Part shown: piece by piece, positions 1-9,524 of the stretch | Layout of the letters: each line of letters starts with the position of its first letter | How positions within the stretch are numbered: position 1 is the first letter of the stretch | Origin: an uncultured Streptococcus sp. | GTDB taxonomy: Bacteria > Bacillota > Bacilli > Lactobacillales > Streptococcaceae | Assembly: GCA_945864085.1 (NCBI GenBank) | Contig: CAMBAD010000001.1 | Coordinates: 25,472 to 89,471, forward strand | DNA length: 64,000 bases | Reading direction: 5' to 3' | Made by a program: the position numbers and the translations under genes | Notes under the pieces: generated by a model | The model's database searches: none | What the model saw: only the letters and a program-made list of their open reading frames with translations | What the model was told of the DNA's origin: nothing

Positions 1-194
1 CTACTTGATAGGTTTTACTTTTATCTGTTATTTTTTTACTTAAATTCCCAGCAGCGTCATTGGCCAAAAATACCAGCTTCACCCGCTGCTTGCGAATGGC
101 CTCAACAACAAATTCCTCACCTGAAACCAGGCGACCTGCTCGTTGAGCCAGTCCTACTAAATTTAAGATTTTTTGTTTCTTATTCGAGTCCAAG
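1..194 (-). CDS. ylxQ: Ribosomal L7Ae-family protein YlxQ, partial (C-terminus beyond window)
   Basis: Reverse-strand translation MDSNKKQKILNLVGLAQRAGRLVSGEEFVVEAIRKQRVKLVFLANDAAGNLSKKITDKSKTYQV from a TTG start with GGAGAG upstream; located directly after ylxR in the nusA operon. Confidence 0.8.
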
Positions 195-476
195 CTCTCT
201 CCTTTTGACCTTGTGGTCAACGTAGGCAATCAAGTCATCATAAAATTCATCCGCCACCTCCATGCTAAATGAACGGTCAAAAACACGACGTTTTTTAGCC
301 TGAGCAGCTTCAGCATTATCCAGTTTGATATAGGCTCCACGACCATTTGCCTTGCCTGTCGGATCAATAAAAACTTGGCCTTCTTTATTTTTTACAATGC
401 GGAGCAAATCCCGTTTGTCGATGATTTCACCGGACACCACAGACTTGCGCAAGGGTATTTTTCTAGCTTTTGCCAT
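180..476 (-). CDS. ylxR: YlxR (DUF448) family RNA-binding protein
   Basis: MAKARKIPLRKSVVSGEIIDKRDLLRIVKNKEG...GRGAYI; between nusA and ylxQ. Confidence 0.9.
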   Translation of the reverse strand: MAKARKIPLRKSVVSGEIIDKRDLLRIVKNKEGQVFIDPTGKANGRGAYIKLDNAEAAQAKKRRVFDRSFSMEVADEFYDDLIAYVDHKVKRRELGLE

Positions 477-492
477 GGTTGCTCCTTTTGCC

Positions 493-1635
493 TTATTCTT
501 GTTCTTCAGCGACTTCTTCGACCAAATCCTCAGCAGCATACTGTGCAGCTTCCATCGCTTCGTATTCTGACGCAGACTTGATGTCGATACGGAAACCAGT
601 CAAATGCGCCGCCAGACGCACGTTTTGACCGCGACGGCCAATCGCCAGGGACAATTTATCATCTGGTACAACAACTGTTGCGTGTTTGCCATCTTCTGTA
701 TCAAAGATAACTTGGTCCACCTCCGCAGGTGCCAAGGCATTGTAAATAAATTCTGCTTCGTCTGCTACCCACTCGATGACATCAATATTTTCCTCTGTTG
801 GAATCATGCGATCGCTCTTAGCATCGTAGCGAGCTGGGTGGAATTTGCTGGTGATCTTCTTGATGTTCGAACCACCGCGACCAACGATGGTACCGATGGC
901 ATCCACGTTTGGATTGTGGCTGCGAACCGCAACTTTTGTACGGTCTCCCGCCTCACGAGAAACGCTCATGATTTCAACTGTGCCATCATACACTTCAGGA
1001 ATTTCTTGCTCCATGAGGCGCTTGATCATTTCTGGGTGGCTGCGACTTACAAAAACATTGACCCCACGACCATTGTCTTCTACCTTGTAGACATAGACTT
1101 CGATACGGTCATGCGATTGGAAAATCTCTCCCGGAATTTGGTCTTGCTTTGATAGTTGAGCCTCGATAGTTCCGAGGTTAACATAGATGAAACGATTGTC
1201 AAACCGTTCTACCGTACCAGACATGATTTCATTTTCATGTTGCTTGTAAGTATTGAAGGTAATGGCCCGCTTTTGCTTGCGCATTTTTTCCATGATGGTC
1301 TGCTTTGCTGATTGGGCAGCGACACGGCCAAACTCCGCAGGATCTTCCGGGAATTTGATTTTATCGCCCATTTCATAAGCAGATGAGATGGCCAAGGCGT
1401 CTTTGAGACTGATTTCCAGGCGACTATCAAAGACTTCGTCCACTACTTCACGAACAGTAAACACATGGAAATCACCTTTTTTCTCGTCAAATTCAATCAC
1501 CGCTGACTCCGCCTGACCGTAGCGACGCTTGTAAGCTGAACGGAGTGATTCTGTCACTGCTTCAATAATATCTGCTTTGTTAATACCCATGTCTTCCTCT
1601 AAAATGCGGAAGGCTTCTAGCATTTCTTTACTCAT
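493..1635 (-). CDS. nusA: Transcription termination/antitermination factor NusA
   Basis: 380 aa, NusA N-terminal, S1 and KH motifs (GTIVGRGGSNIKKI, LAIGRRGQNVRLAA). Confidence 0.97.
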   Translation of the reverse strand: MSKEMLEAFRILEEDMGINKADIIEAVTESLRSAYKRRYGQAESAVIEFDEKKGDFHVFTVREVVDEVFDSRLEISLKDALAISSAYEMGDKIKFPEDPAEFGRVAAQSAKQTIMEKMRKQKRAITFNTYKQHENEIMSGTVERFDNRFIYVNLGTIEAQLSKQDQIPGEIFQSHDRIEVYVYKVEDNGRGVNVFVSRSHPEMIKRLMEQEIPEVYDGTVEIMSVSREAGDRTKVAVRSHNPNVDAIGTIVGRGGSNIKKITSKFHPARYDAKSDRMIPTEENIDVIEWVADEAEFIYNALAPAEVDQVIFDTEDGKHATVVVPDDKLSLAIGRRGQNVRLAAHLTGFRIDIKSASEYEAMEAAQYAAEDLVEEVAEEQE

Positions 1636-1678
1636 GTTGTTTTCCTTTTATCTCAAAAGGTCCTTTCTTAAAATCTAT

Positions 1679-2149
1679 TTATAACTTGACTGCCAAACGG
1701 GCCTTGGCCACAGTTTGGTAGGGAATGGTCACTTCTTTCTTGCGCGTCTTGTCCATGTATTCCATGACCAAGTCAGTCCCATCAAAAGATTGGAGGGTTC
1801 CTTCAAAAACCTTGACCTTATCAATGGCTTGATACAGTTTGACATGGATATATTTCCCAACTGCCTTCTCAACAGCCTCAGCTGTCTTCAAGGGGCGCTC
1901 CAAACCAGGGCTGGTCACCTCCAGCATATACTGCTCTGGAAATGGATCTGGCTGGATGGTATCCAAAAGCGGGCTAATGATTTCTGACAAATCTGCTGTG
2001 TCCTGAAGGGAAATCCCCCCTTCTTTGTCCACAAAGATAGACAACACATAGTCACCTCCCATCTTGCCATATTCCACATCCACCAACTCGTAAGGAGTTT
2101 GGATGGCTGGCGCGATTTTTGCTGTGACTAATTCAATAATGGAAGACAT
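1679..2149 (-). CDS. rimP: Ribosome maturation factor RimP
   Basis: [29 protein letters not shown]...[13 protein letters not shown]; upstream of nusA. Confidence 0.95.
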   Translation of the reverse strand: MSSIIELVTAKIAPAIQTPYELVDVEYGKMGGDYVLSIFVDKEGGISLQDTADLSEIISPLLDTIQPDPFPEQYMLEVTSPGLERPLKTAEAVEKAVGKYIHVKLYQAIDKVKVFEGTLQSFDGTDLVMEYMDKTRKKEVTIPYQTVAKARLAVKL

Positions 2150-2413
2150 AGGCACCTCCTCTTTCTATAAATTAACTACTTCTGTGACCAGCAGGATAGA
2201 CCTGAGCCAAAGGGCGCAAGACTAGGCCCACGCCAGCCTCTTTATCTCCAACCTCAAACTGTCTCCAGACAGTTCGAACTCAACAGCTGGAAACAAAGAC
2301 TGGTTGACGAACATGGTCGCAACTTGCCCCCTTCTTTTCCGCCCAATCCTCCCCAGCTATAAGCCAGAAGGCCGCTCGCAAGGGTAGAAATAAGGAGCAC
2401 CGTTGACAGGGAA

Positions 2414-2519
2414 TATAATCGTTTAGTTTTTCTTTTATTACTTCGTTAACTCGCTTTGCCGTACTCCAGTACTGCCTGCAGCTCGTTGCCTAGTACTAAA
2501 AGTAAACTAAAAGACTATA
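2414..2519 (+). repeat. MITE-like dispersed repeat, family A, copy 1 (106 bp)
   Basis: Near-identical inverted copy at 33903..34008; ends tataatcgtttag.../...ctaaaagactata form terminal inverted repeats. Confidence 0.85.
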
Positions 2520-2770
2520 ACTGCGGTTCACAGAGTAATCATGTCCTCTTCAGTTACCTTTCTGACTTTGGCAATAGAGAGATAGCCCCCAAAACTGGTC
2601 GAGCCAATTTTCTCCCTCAGTCCTTGTCCCATAAAAGATAGACTGAATGACTGGATTTTCTCCATACACCATCATTGTATAGGGAAAGGGTTGACTTGCG
2701 CCAACCCCTTTTCTCTATTTTACTTCACTCATTGTAACACAAATTCCCTCTAGTGTAAAGGAAAACGACG

Positions 2771-2803
2771 CTGAAAGCCTGCTGAAAGCCTGCTGAAAGC
2801 CCT
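2771..2803. repeat. Tandem 11-bp repeat (ctgaaagcctg x3)
   Basis: ctgaaagcctg ctgaaagcctg ctgaaagccct read directly. Confidence 0.8.
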
Positions 2804-2891
2804 TTTTCAGATTTTTCCTATCAAATACAGACATTGCCCTTATCTTTTATTGCTGTGATGAATGGTACCAAAAACAAAGCAAAAGACTATA

Positions 2892-2920
2892 AAACAAGGC
2901 CTACAAAAGACCTTGTTTAA
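2892..2920 (-). terminator. Terminator after trmB
   Basis: Hairpin acaaggcctacaaaagaccttgt downstream of the trmB stop. Confidence 0.6.
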
Positions 2921-2925
2921 CAGGC

Positions 2926-3564
2926 TTATTGAAACTGGGCCTCAACCCGATAGATGACCTGACCCTTGTTTGAAAATTTCTCTTCATACTCGGTCATCAC
3001 ATTGCCTTCCAAGCCATCTGCATGCAGGTCCAGCCAGACCTGTTTCAGAATCATCCCATACTGGGAAAAACTGGCCAGACTGTATTCAAAGAGACCACGA
3101 TTGTCTGTCTTAAAGTGGATTTCTCCCTTTTCTGGCAAGATTTCCTGATAGGTAGCCAAGAATGTCTTGTAGGTCAATCTGCGTTTTTCATGACGTTTCT
3201 TGGGCCATGGATCAGAAAAATTCAGATAGAGCTGATCAATCTCCGCAGAGGCAAAATAATTGGTCAAACTAGAACCATCCACCTGTAAGAGTTTGATATT
3301 TGGTAAACCTGCTTCTAAAACTCGGTCCAAGGCATAACTCAAAACCGTCATCTGAATATCAATACCGATGTAGTTAATATCTGGATTTTGCGCAGCCATT
3401 CCTGTTACAAAACGCCCCTTACCAGATCCAACCTCGATATGAATGGGGTTATCATTTCCAAAAATTTCTGCCCATCTTCCCTTGCACTCCTCTGGATTGG
3501 AGATCACATATTGCGGATTATTGGCTAGAAGCTCACTGGCTCCCTTACGATTTCTAACTCTCAT
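2926..3564 (-). CDS. trmB: tRNA (guanine-N7)-methyltransferase
   Basis: [30 protein letters not shown] motifs. Confidence 0.96.
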   Translation of the reverse strand: MRVRNRKGASELLANNPQYVISNPEECKGRWAEIFGNDNPIHIEVGSGKGRFVTGMAAQNPDINYIGIDIQMTVLSYALDRVLEAGLPNIKLLQVDGSSLTNYFASAEIDQLYLNFSDPWPKKRHEKRRLTYKTFLATYQEILPEKGEIHFKTDNRGLFEYSLASFSQYGMILKQVWLDLHADGLEGNVMTEYEEKFSNKGQVIYRVEAQFQ

Positions 3565-4355
3565 ACTTCCTTGTAAAAACTCTGACGAAACTGACGCAGA
3601 GCATAAATCTCCTTATTGGCTGCTGAAATATTGTAACTTTCCACATGCTTAGCAATCTGATTGAGGTAGCCCAGCTGACCGTACCAGTAAATCTTATTTA
3701 GGACCGTCCGATTATAATTGTAGCCATAGGCTCTCAGCCATTCTTCCCAGCCATATCGTGGAATATAATGGGTCAACAGATAAGCCACATCCAGCATACG
3801 GTCTGTCAAACAAGCTGTCTCCCAGTCCGTCAAATAGACCAAGCCACTTGTTGTCTCTACCCAGTTCTTGTGGTGCAAATCCCCATGAACAAAGGTAGCA
3901 ACATCCTGACGGAAAGAAGGCAAATTGTTCAACAAATCCTTACAAACAGACTGCAAATAGGAATTTTGTCTCAAACGTGTCGGAGCTTCCCTCTGCCAAC
4001 GATGGACCAAATCCTTCGGCTCCATATAGGTATAATTCATTAGCAGGGCCTGATTGCGCAACTTCTGCGAGAAATGCATTTTCACCAAGATTTGACGCAC
4101 TTGCTTTTTGACCATATCTTGACGCTCCAAGGTCCGACCATTCAGCCATTCCTGTTCAACGCGATGTCCCATGCCAATCTCATGATTGGTCGCCAAAATA
4201 GGCGGCGTAATTTGCTCATGAGCCAGGGCAGAGACAATCGGAGGCATCTCATATTTTACAAAGACCGGCGTTCCGTCTGACCGCAGGCCTCTAAACGCTT
4301 TACCACTATTTCCTGAAATAGACTGTAATTGTAGTCCCTTGGTATCAAACTGCAT
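3561..4355 (-). CDS. ccrZ: CcrZ-like phosphotransferase (APH/choline kinase fold)
   Basis: [44 protein letters not shown]; adjacent to trmB as remembered for pneumococcal ccrZ. Confidence 0.85.
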   Translation of the reverse strand: MQFDTKGLQLQSISGNSGKAFRGLRSDGTPVFVKYEMPPIVSALAHEQITPPILATNHEIGMGHRVEQEWLNGRTLERQDMVKKQVRQILVKMHFSQKLRNQALLMNYTYMEPKDLVHRWQREAPTRLRQNSYLQSVCKDLLNNLPSFRQDVATFVHGDLHHKNWVETTSGLVYLTDWETACLTDRMLDVAYLLTHYIPRYGWEEWLRAYGYNYNRTVLNKIYWYGQLGYLNQIAKHVESYNISAANKEIYALRQFRQSFYKEV

Positions 4356-4404
4356 GCCTTACCTCCTGTAGAAATTCCTTACCATTTTACTAATTTTCAA
4401 GTCT

Positions 4405-5451
4405 TTAGTCAATCAATTTCTTTATTTTTAGGGGCAAATAGATTTCCTGCAAGCCAAGACCGACTGCAAGAAGCAGGAAGAGCCAACTTTTCTCCTGGAT
4501 AAGCAAGAAGGCCAACAAGAGATTGAGCGTAAATACCAGATACAAAATCCCTTTGACCAATCTCCGAAAACCAGCCAGATTGACCCCATTTTCCAAAGGA
4601 TATAGCTGGACCAAATACTGGTAATCGTAATGATTGTAAAGACCCAATAATTGAAACAAAAGCAAGTAGTGAAACACAAGAACCAAGCCCACAGCCAACC
4701 AGTCTTCCTCAATGGTAAAGAGAACCAGGACAGCCAAACCAGTTAAGCGCATCGTCAATCCCAGATAATCTCCAGCGCGCAGGAATGCACGGAAATACAG
4801 ATAAAACCAAGTCCGCCCCTGACTATTTTCGACCGAGCCGAGCAACCAATCCAAATACGACCGCCGCTTGACCGCAGTTGTCACTCCCTTAACGCTGGTA
4901 AACAAGGCAAAGAAACGCAGAATCCCCTGCTTTCTCTTTTGCTCCAGCTGAATAGACCCAGACCAATCAAACACCCTTTGCTGATAAAAACTGGACAACT
5001 GCCGCTGGATAAGAAGGTATTTCCCCGCCAGCAACAAGCACAAGACAATCGCAAAACCCCAGACAGGCAGACCAAAAGCCAGATAAAGAGGAAGTAGAAT
5101 CAGTTGAACCACCGCCTGAACACTGCCCCAGACTGCGAACGTTCTCAGACCCGCAGCTCGGACAATAGTTGCCATGCTCCCCTCCTTGGCTAACAAGAAG
5201 GTCTGATCCGCCTCTTCCAGGTAAGTAGCCACCTGACCAGAAAAAAGCAAGAGAAGACTGATTGTCACTAGCAAAAAGAGAACTGGCCAAGAATTTTTCG
5301 GAAATTCAGATAGGAGCTGACGGTATTGCAGACTAACAAACCCCAGAAAGACCATCAAGACCAGAACAAAATGATCATTCAAAACATAGCGCAGGTACTT
5401 GGAACACCGTTGGAGAAAGGCCAAACGCCTTCTGGCAAATACTTCTTTCAT
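4405..5451 (-). CDS. ecsB: ABC transporter permease EcsB
   Basis: Polytopic membrane protein overlapping the EcsA-like ATPase. Confidence 0.85.
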   Translation of the reverse strand: MKEVFARRRLAFLQRCSKYLRYVLNDHFVLVLMVFLGFVSLQYRQLLSEFPKNSWPVLFLLVTISLLLLFSGQVATYLEEADQTFLLAKEGSMATIVRAAGLRTFAVWGSVQAVVQLILLPLYLAFGLPVWGFAIVLCLLLAGKYLLIQRQLSSFYQQRVFDWSGSIQLEQKRKQGILRFFALFTSVKGVTTAVKRRSYLDWLLGSVENSQGRTWFYLYFRAFLRAGDYLGLTMRLTGLAVLVLFTIEEDWLAVGLVLVFHYLLLFQLLGLYNHYDYQYLVQLYPLENGVNLAGFRRLVKGILYLVFTLNLLLAFLLIQEKSWLFLLLAVGLGLQEIYLPLKIKKLID

Positions 5452-6179
5452 CCCACAACTCCCTCTTGCGTCAGCGTCAAATAAATCTCATTAAGACTGG
5501 CACCCTCCATACCAAATGCTGCCTGCAATTCAGCCAAATTCCCAGCAGCACGTACTTGGCCTTGATGTAAAATAACAAAAGAATCACACAGTTTCTCAGC
5601 CGAATCCAAGACATGGGTGGACATAAGAATAGAAGTTCCCTTTGCCTTTTCTTCCTCCAATAGACCAATCAAATCCGCAATCGCAACGGGGTCAAGGCCC
5701 AAAAATGGCTCATCAACGATTAGAAGACTCGGTTCGACCAGAAAGGCGCAAATAATCATGACCTTCTGCTTCATGCCCTTTGAAAAATTGACTGGAAACC
5801 AATCAACCTTCTCATCTAAACGAAACAGCTTCAGCAACCTTTCAGCCCTTGCCCAAGCCATACTCCAGTCTAAATCATAAGCCATTGCCACCACTTCCAA
5901 ATGCTCCTTGAGTGTCAATTCTTCGTATAAACTAGGCGTCTCAGGAATAAAACCAATCTTTTTACGGTAACTTGCTGCCGCACTCAGCCCTTCTCCATCA
6001 ATCAAAACCTGACCCTGATAAGGAGTCAAAAGACCAATGATTTCCTTGATGGTGGTCGATTTTCCTGCACCATTGAGACCAATCAGCCCCACCAATTCTC
6101 CATTGCCCACGGTGAAAGAGACATCCTTCAAAACAGGAATATTGACATAGCCACCCGTCACATTTTTTACTTCTAACAT
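5448..6179 (-). CDS. ecsA: ABC transporter ATP-binding protein EcsA
   Basis: Walker A GLNGAGKSTT, signature FSKGMKQK, Walker B LLIVDEPFLGLDP. Confidence 0.9.
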   Translation of the reverse strand: MLEVKNVTGGYVNIPVLKDVSFTVGNGELVGLIGLNGAGKSTTIKEIIGLLTPYQGQVLIDGEGLSAAASYRKKIGFIPETPSLYEELTLKEHLEVVAMAYDLDWSMAWARAERLLKLFRLDEKVDWFPVNFSKGMKQKVMIICAFLVEPSLLIVDEPFLGLDPVAIADLIGLLEEEKAKGTSILMSTHVLDSAEKLCDSFVILHQGQVRAAGNLAELQAAFGMEGASLNEIYLTLTQEGVVG

Positions 6180-6241
6180 ACATTTCTTCCTATAATTTGA
6201 TATAATTATTATAACAAAATTCCTAGAAAGAGGTTGCTATT

Positions 6242-6670
6242 ATGTCAGATTGTATTTTTTGTAAGATTGTTGCGGGTGAAATTCCTGCTTCCAAGGTCTA
6301 CGAAGATGATCATGTTTTGGCCTTCTTAGATATTACCCAGGTTACCCAGGGCCATACTCTGGTGATTCCAAAGCAGCATTTTCGCAATGTCCTTGACTTG
6401 GAGCCGCAGGTCGCTGCTGACCTCTTTTCAGCTGTTCCAGCGATTGCGCGCCAGCTCAAGGAAAAACTAGGCGCCAGCGGCCTCAATATTGTCAACAATA
6501 ACGAGGAAGCGGCTGGGCAAACAGTCTTTCACACCCATATCCATCTCCTCCCTCGCTTTGATCACAATGATGGCCTCAGCATTCATTTCAAGACTAAGGA
6601 GCCAGACTTTGAAGCCTTGGCCCAATTAGCCCAAGACCTTTATCTAGGAGAATCAAATGAAACTTCGTAA
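6242..6670 (+). CDS. HIT family protein
   Basis: CIFCKIVAGEIPASKVYEDD; histidine triad HTHIHLLPR. Confidence 0.95.
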   Translation: MSDCIFCKIVAGEIPASKVYEDDHVLAFLDITQVTQGHTLVIPKQHFRNVLDLEPQVAADLFSAVPAIARQLKEKLGASGLNIVNNNEEAAGQTVFHTHIHLLPRFDHNDGLSIHFKTKEPDFEALAQLAQDLYLGESNETS

Positions 6671-6998
6671 CCTGTTTGCAGCAATCAGCGCTGCCAGTCT
6701 TGCCTATCTAGCTGTTAGCCGCAAGGAAGAAATTGCCAAAGAAGTCAAGGAAACTACCAAGATTCTGGCAGACATCCAGACTAGCAAGACAGAAATTCAC
6801 AACCAACTCACCATCATTCAGAGTTTCCAGCAACCCCTCCAAGAAATGACCCAGGATCTCCAATACAAACTCCGCGTCTATAAGCAGAGCATTGCAGGAA
6901 ACTTAGAAGAGATTCAAAAGATACAGGCCAAATATCAGGTAGAAGAGCAAATGGGCAATGCAAGTCCCGCCACTGAAAAAAGCGATCTGCAAAGTTAA
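6657..6998 (+). CDS. Hypothetical YtxH-like small membrane-anchored protein
   Basis: N-terminal hydrophobic segment and coiled-coil; overlaps the HIT gene. Confidence 0.6.
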   Translation: MKLRNLFAAISAASLAYLAVSRKEEIAKEVKETTKILADIQTSKTEIHNQLTIIQSFQQPLQEMTQDLQYKLRVYKQSIAGNLEEIQKIQAKYQVEEQMGNASPATEKSDLQS

Positions 6999-7028
6999 AT
7001 AAAGTGATACCCCTTCTACCAAAAGCAC

Positions 7029-7078
7029 AAAAAACGAATGATAGCGGTACGCCTCTACTACCGCTATCATTCGTTTTT
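7029..7078. terminator. Bidirectional terminator
   Basis: Perfect stem aaaaacgaatgatagcggta/taccgctatcattcgttttt between convergent genes. Confidence 0.9.
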
Positions 7079-7168
7079 GATTATTAGCATGCTGCACCAA
7101 ATCTGGTAACATAGTTGAAATAAGGCAGCAGGTCTGACAGATTCTTTCAGCCTGCCAGCTGTCCATCC

Positions 7169-8353
7169 CTATTCCGAACTCTCTCCTGGCACATACGTTT
7201 CCTCTGTCACAACTGGCTGCTCTACAGCACCTGTAGTAGCTTCCGAAGAAGTGGCCGTATCTACTGATAAGTCTGTTGCCCATGGACTGGCTTCTAAGAG
7301 CAGGTAGCCTGTATACACATCGTAGACATTGATTGGACTGAGAACCTGCATCTTTTCCTCGTAGGTTTTGACATTGGTTGTCAGCTCTGTTAAAGGTTCC
7401 TTACCAATAGATGTCTTCAAGATGTTTTGCATCTCCAAAAGATGGTTGCTGGCTGGCAACTGATAGGACACCTCATCTACCATAGCATCCAAACCTTCCA
7501 GTTGGTAGGACTTGAGATTATTCAAGGCATCTTTATAACCTAGGAGAGTTGGTAAGGTTGCTGTAGAAATTTCAAAATCTGTCCGCATATTATTGGCAAT
7601 AGCGGTCAAGATTTTTTTGTATTGAGTAAAGCCATCTAGCTGCAATAATTTTTGAACAAGTGCGGTGATCACTTCACGCTGACGGCGTTGACGGCCAATG
7701 TCACCTTCTGGGTCATCATAACGCATACGCGCATATACCAAGGCCTGCGCACCATTGACCAGCTGTTTCCCTTCTGGCACAACGGAGGTATAGACAGGCT
7801 CGTACTCTGAGATAGTTATTGGGAAACCTAGGGTATTATTGACCTCAATCCCACCGACAGCATCAACCAACTCCACCAGACCATCCATATTGATTTCGAC
7901 ATAGCGATCGATGGTAATATCCATCATCTTCTCAATGGTTGCAACCGCCATCGGAGCCTGTCCATAACTATAGGAATGGTTTAGCTTTTCTACAGTTCCT
8001 GTAGACTCTCCTGTTGCGTCAGCAATTTCTACCATGATGTCACGCGTTAAACTCATCATGCTTGTCTCTTGGGTCACAGGATTGACCGTCACCAAAATCA
8101 TGGAGTCACTGCGGCCGCCTTCCCAGTCGCCACCCCGTGTTGCCTGGTCCATATCAACCCCCATGAGGAGAATGGTCAGGGGCTCTGTCGCGCGAATCGG
8201 CTCAGCCTCCTCCTTGCCTTCCAGCGTTTTATAGGTTTTGGAAATGGTCGTATCCGAAAAATTCAGAAGACTCATACCATAAACCAAACCAGCACCGACC
8301 GTTAAGCCAATGATGGCCAAGCACATAAAGAATATTTTTTTTCCGATTGTCAT
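7169..8353 (-). CDS. LytR-CpsA-Psr (LCP) family cell-wall polymer ligase (BrpA-like)
   Basis: LTILLMGVDMD, RSDSMILVTVNP, LTRDIMVEI, ARMRYDDPEGDIGRQRRQREV motifs. Confidence 0.92.
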   Translation of the reverse strand: MTIGKKIFFMCLAIIGLTVGAGLVYGMSLLNFSDTTISKTYKTLEGKEEAEPIRATEPLTILLMGVDMDQATRGGDWEGGRSDSMILVTVNPVTQETSMMSLTRDIMVEIADATGESTGTVEKLNHSYSYGQAPMAVATIEKMMDITIDRYVEINMDGLVELVDAVGGIEVNNTLGFPITISEYEPVYTSVVPEGKQLVNGAQALVYARMRYDDPEGDIGRQRRQREVITALVQKLLQLDGFTQYKKILTAIANNMRTDFEISTATLPTLLGYKDALNNLKSYQLEGLDAMVDEVSYQLPASNHLLEMQNILKTSIGKEPLTELTTNVKTYEEKMQVLSPINVYDVYTGYLLLEASPWATDLSVDTATSSEATTGAVEQPVVTEETYVPGESSE

Positions 8354-8877
8354 ATCTCACCAATCAGCCGCCCCATATAATAGAGGTTCAGCCATTCTCC
8401 TTTATCCGTTCTAGCACCTCTCACCTGAGTGCCTTCAATCTTGAATCCTACTTTTTCATACAAATGAACCGCCGCCTGATTTCGCACCTGGACTGTCAAT
8501 TCCAAACGCTTGAGCCTGTCCATCTCCTCAGCCCAGTGGATCACCTCATCGAGTAAAATCGTTCCCAGACCATGACCCCAGTAAGCTCTCTTTACAGCAA
8601 TAAATACATTGCCGATATGGCTAATCCGAAACTGGCTCGATGATTTAACAGAAACCGCGCCAACCACTTCCGAACCGAATTTGGCCAGGAGACATAATTC
8701 CCCAGGATTCTCCATTCCTTTTGCAAAAATGCTTTCCATTTCTGCTTGACTAAACTGAAAACCCGTTTCATCCATCACTAGATAATCTGTTTCCCTTGCC
8801 ACTTGATTCATAAAATCAATAAAGGCTGACGCGTCGCTTGGCTCTGCTTCGCTAAAATAAATTTCCTTTTCAGACAT
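8350..8877 (-). CDS. GNAT family N-acetyltransferase
   Basis: VKRAYWGHGLGTILLDEVIHWA...LTVQVRNQAAVHLYEKVGFKIEG. Confidence 0.93.
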   Translation of the reverse strand: MSEKEIYFSEAEPSDASAFIDFMNQVARETDYLVMDETGFQFSQAEMESIFAKGMENPGELCLLAKFGSEVVGAVSVKSSSQFRISHIGNVFIAVKRAYWGHGLGTILLDEVIHWAEEMDRLKRLELTVQVRNQAAVHLYEKVGFKIEGTQVRGARTDKGEWLNLYYMGRLIGEI

Positions 8878-9310
8878 CCTGTATCTCCTCAGCCAGAGCC
8901 TCACTCTTGGTCCCATGCGCTTCAAAAGTCAGACAACGACCATCCCCTACCTTGTCTATCCGAATCAGGAGATAATCATCCAAGAGGTCCGCATCCAGCA
9001 ATTCGCCCCACTCGATGACAGTCAGACCATTCCCATAGAGAAAATCGTCCAGGTCAATCGAGTCAGGATCATCGCCAATCCGATAAACATCCAGATGATA
9101 AAGAGGCATGCGCCCCTCATACTCTCGGACAATAGTATAGGTTGGACTCTTGATCATCTGCTCAATCTCCAAGCCCTTGGCCAAACCCTTGGTCAAGGTT
9201 GTCTTTCCTGCACCCAAATCGCCCGACAGCACCAGGACTTGATTTGGCTTGCAAAGCTTGCCAATCCTCTCGCCGATGGCTATCAATTCATTTTCATTCT
9301 GACTATACAT
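8870..9310 (-). CDS. tsaE: tRNA threonylcarbamoyladenosine biosynthesis protein TsaE
   Basis: LSGDLGAGKTTLTKGLAKGL, YHLDVYRI, VIEWGE. Confidence 0.94.
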   Translation of the reverse strand: MYSQNENELIAIGERIGKLCKPNQVLVLSGDLGAGKTTLTKGLAKGLEIEQMIKSPTYTIVREYEGRMPLYHLDVYRIGDDPDSIDLDDFLYGNGLTVIEWGELLDADLLDDYLLIRIDKVGDGRCLTFEAHGTKSEALAEEIQDV

Positions 9311-9490
9311 GCCTTTAATTATACCATAGCCCCGTGGGTTTGTCATAGGTCTACTGAAAATCTCTTCAAAAATCAACAGCTGATGGCATCTCCGTGCAGC
9401 ATTCGTTCACTCTTTCTGCCCAGGCTCAGCCTGCGGAAAGGAAGTCTTTTTTCAGACAGCCTGAACTCCACCAGCATTCAGACTATACAT

Positions 9491-9521
9491 CAAAATCGCA
9501 AGCATAAGGCCTGCGATTTTG
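9491..9521. terminator. Terminator downstream of fakA-like gene
   Basis: Hairpin aaaatcgca..tgcgatttt. Confidence 0.7.
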
Positions 9522-9524
9522 TGT

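Noticed and set aside
604-1152. 182-aa plus-strand ORF
   Set aside because: Antisense to nusA; low-complexity composition, no RBS or family resemblance.
2456-2641. 61-aa ORF MPYSSTACSSLPSTKSKLKDY... (and twin at 33757..33966)
   Set aside because: Generated by the dispersed 106-bp repeat and diverging outside it; not a conserved protein.
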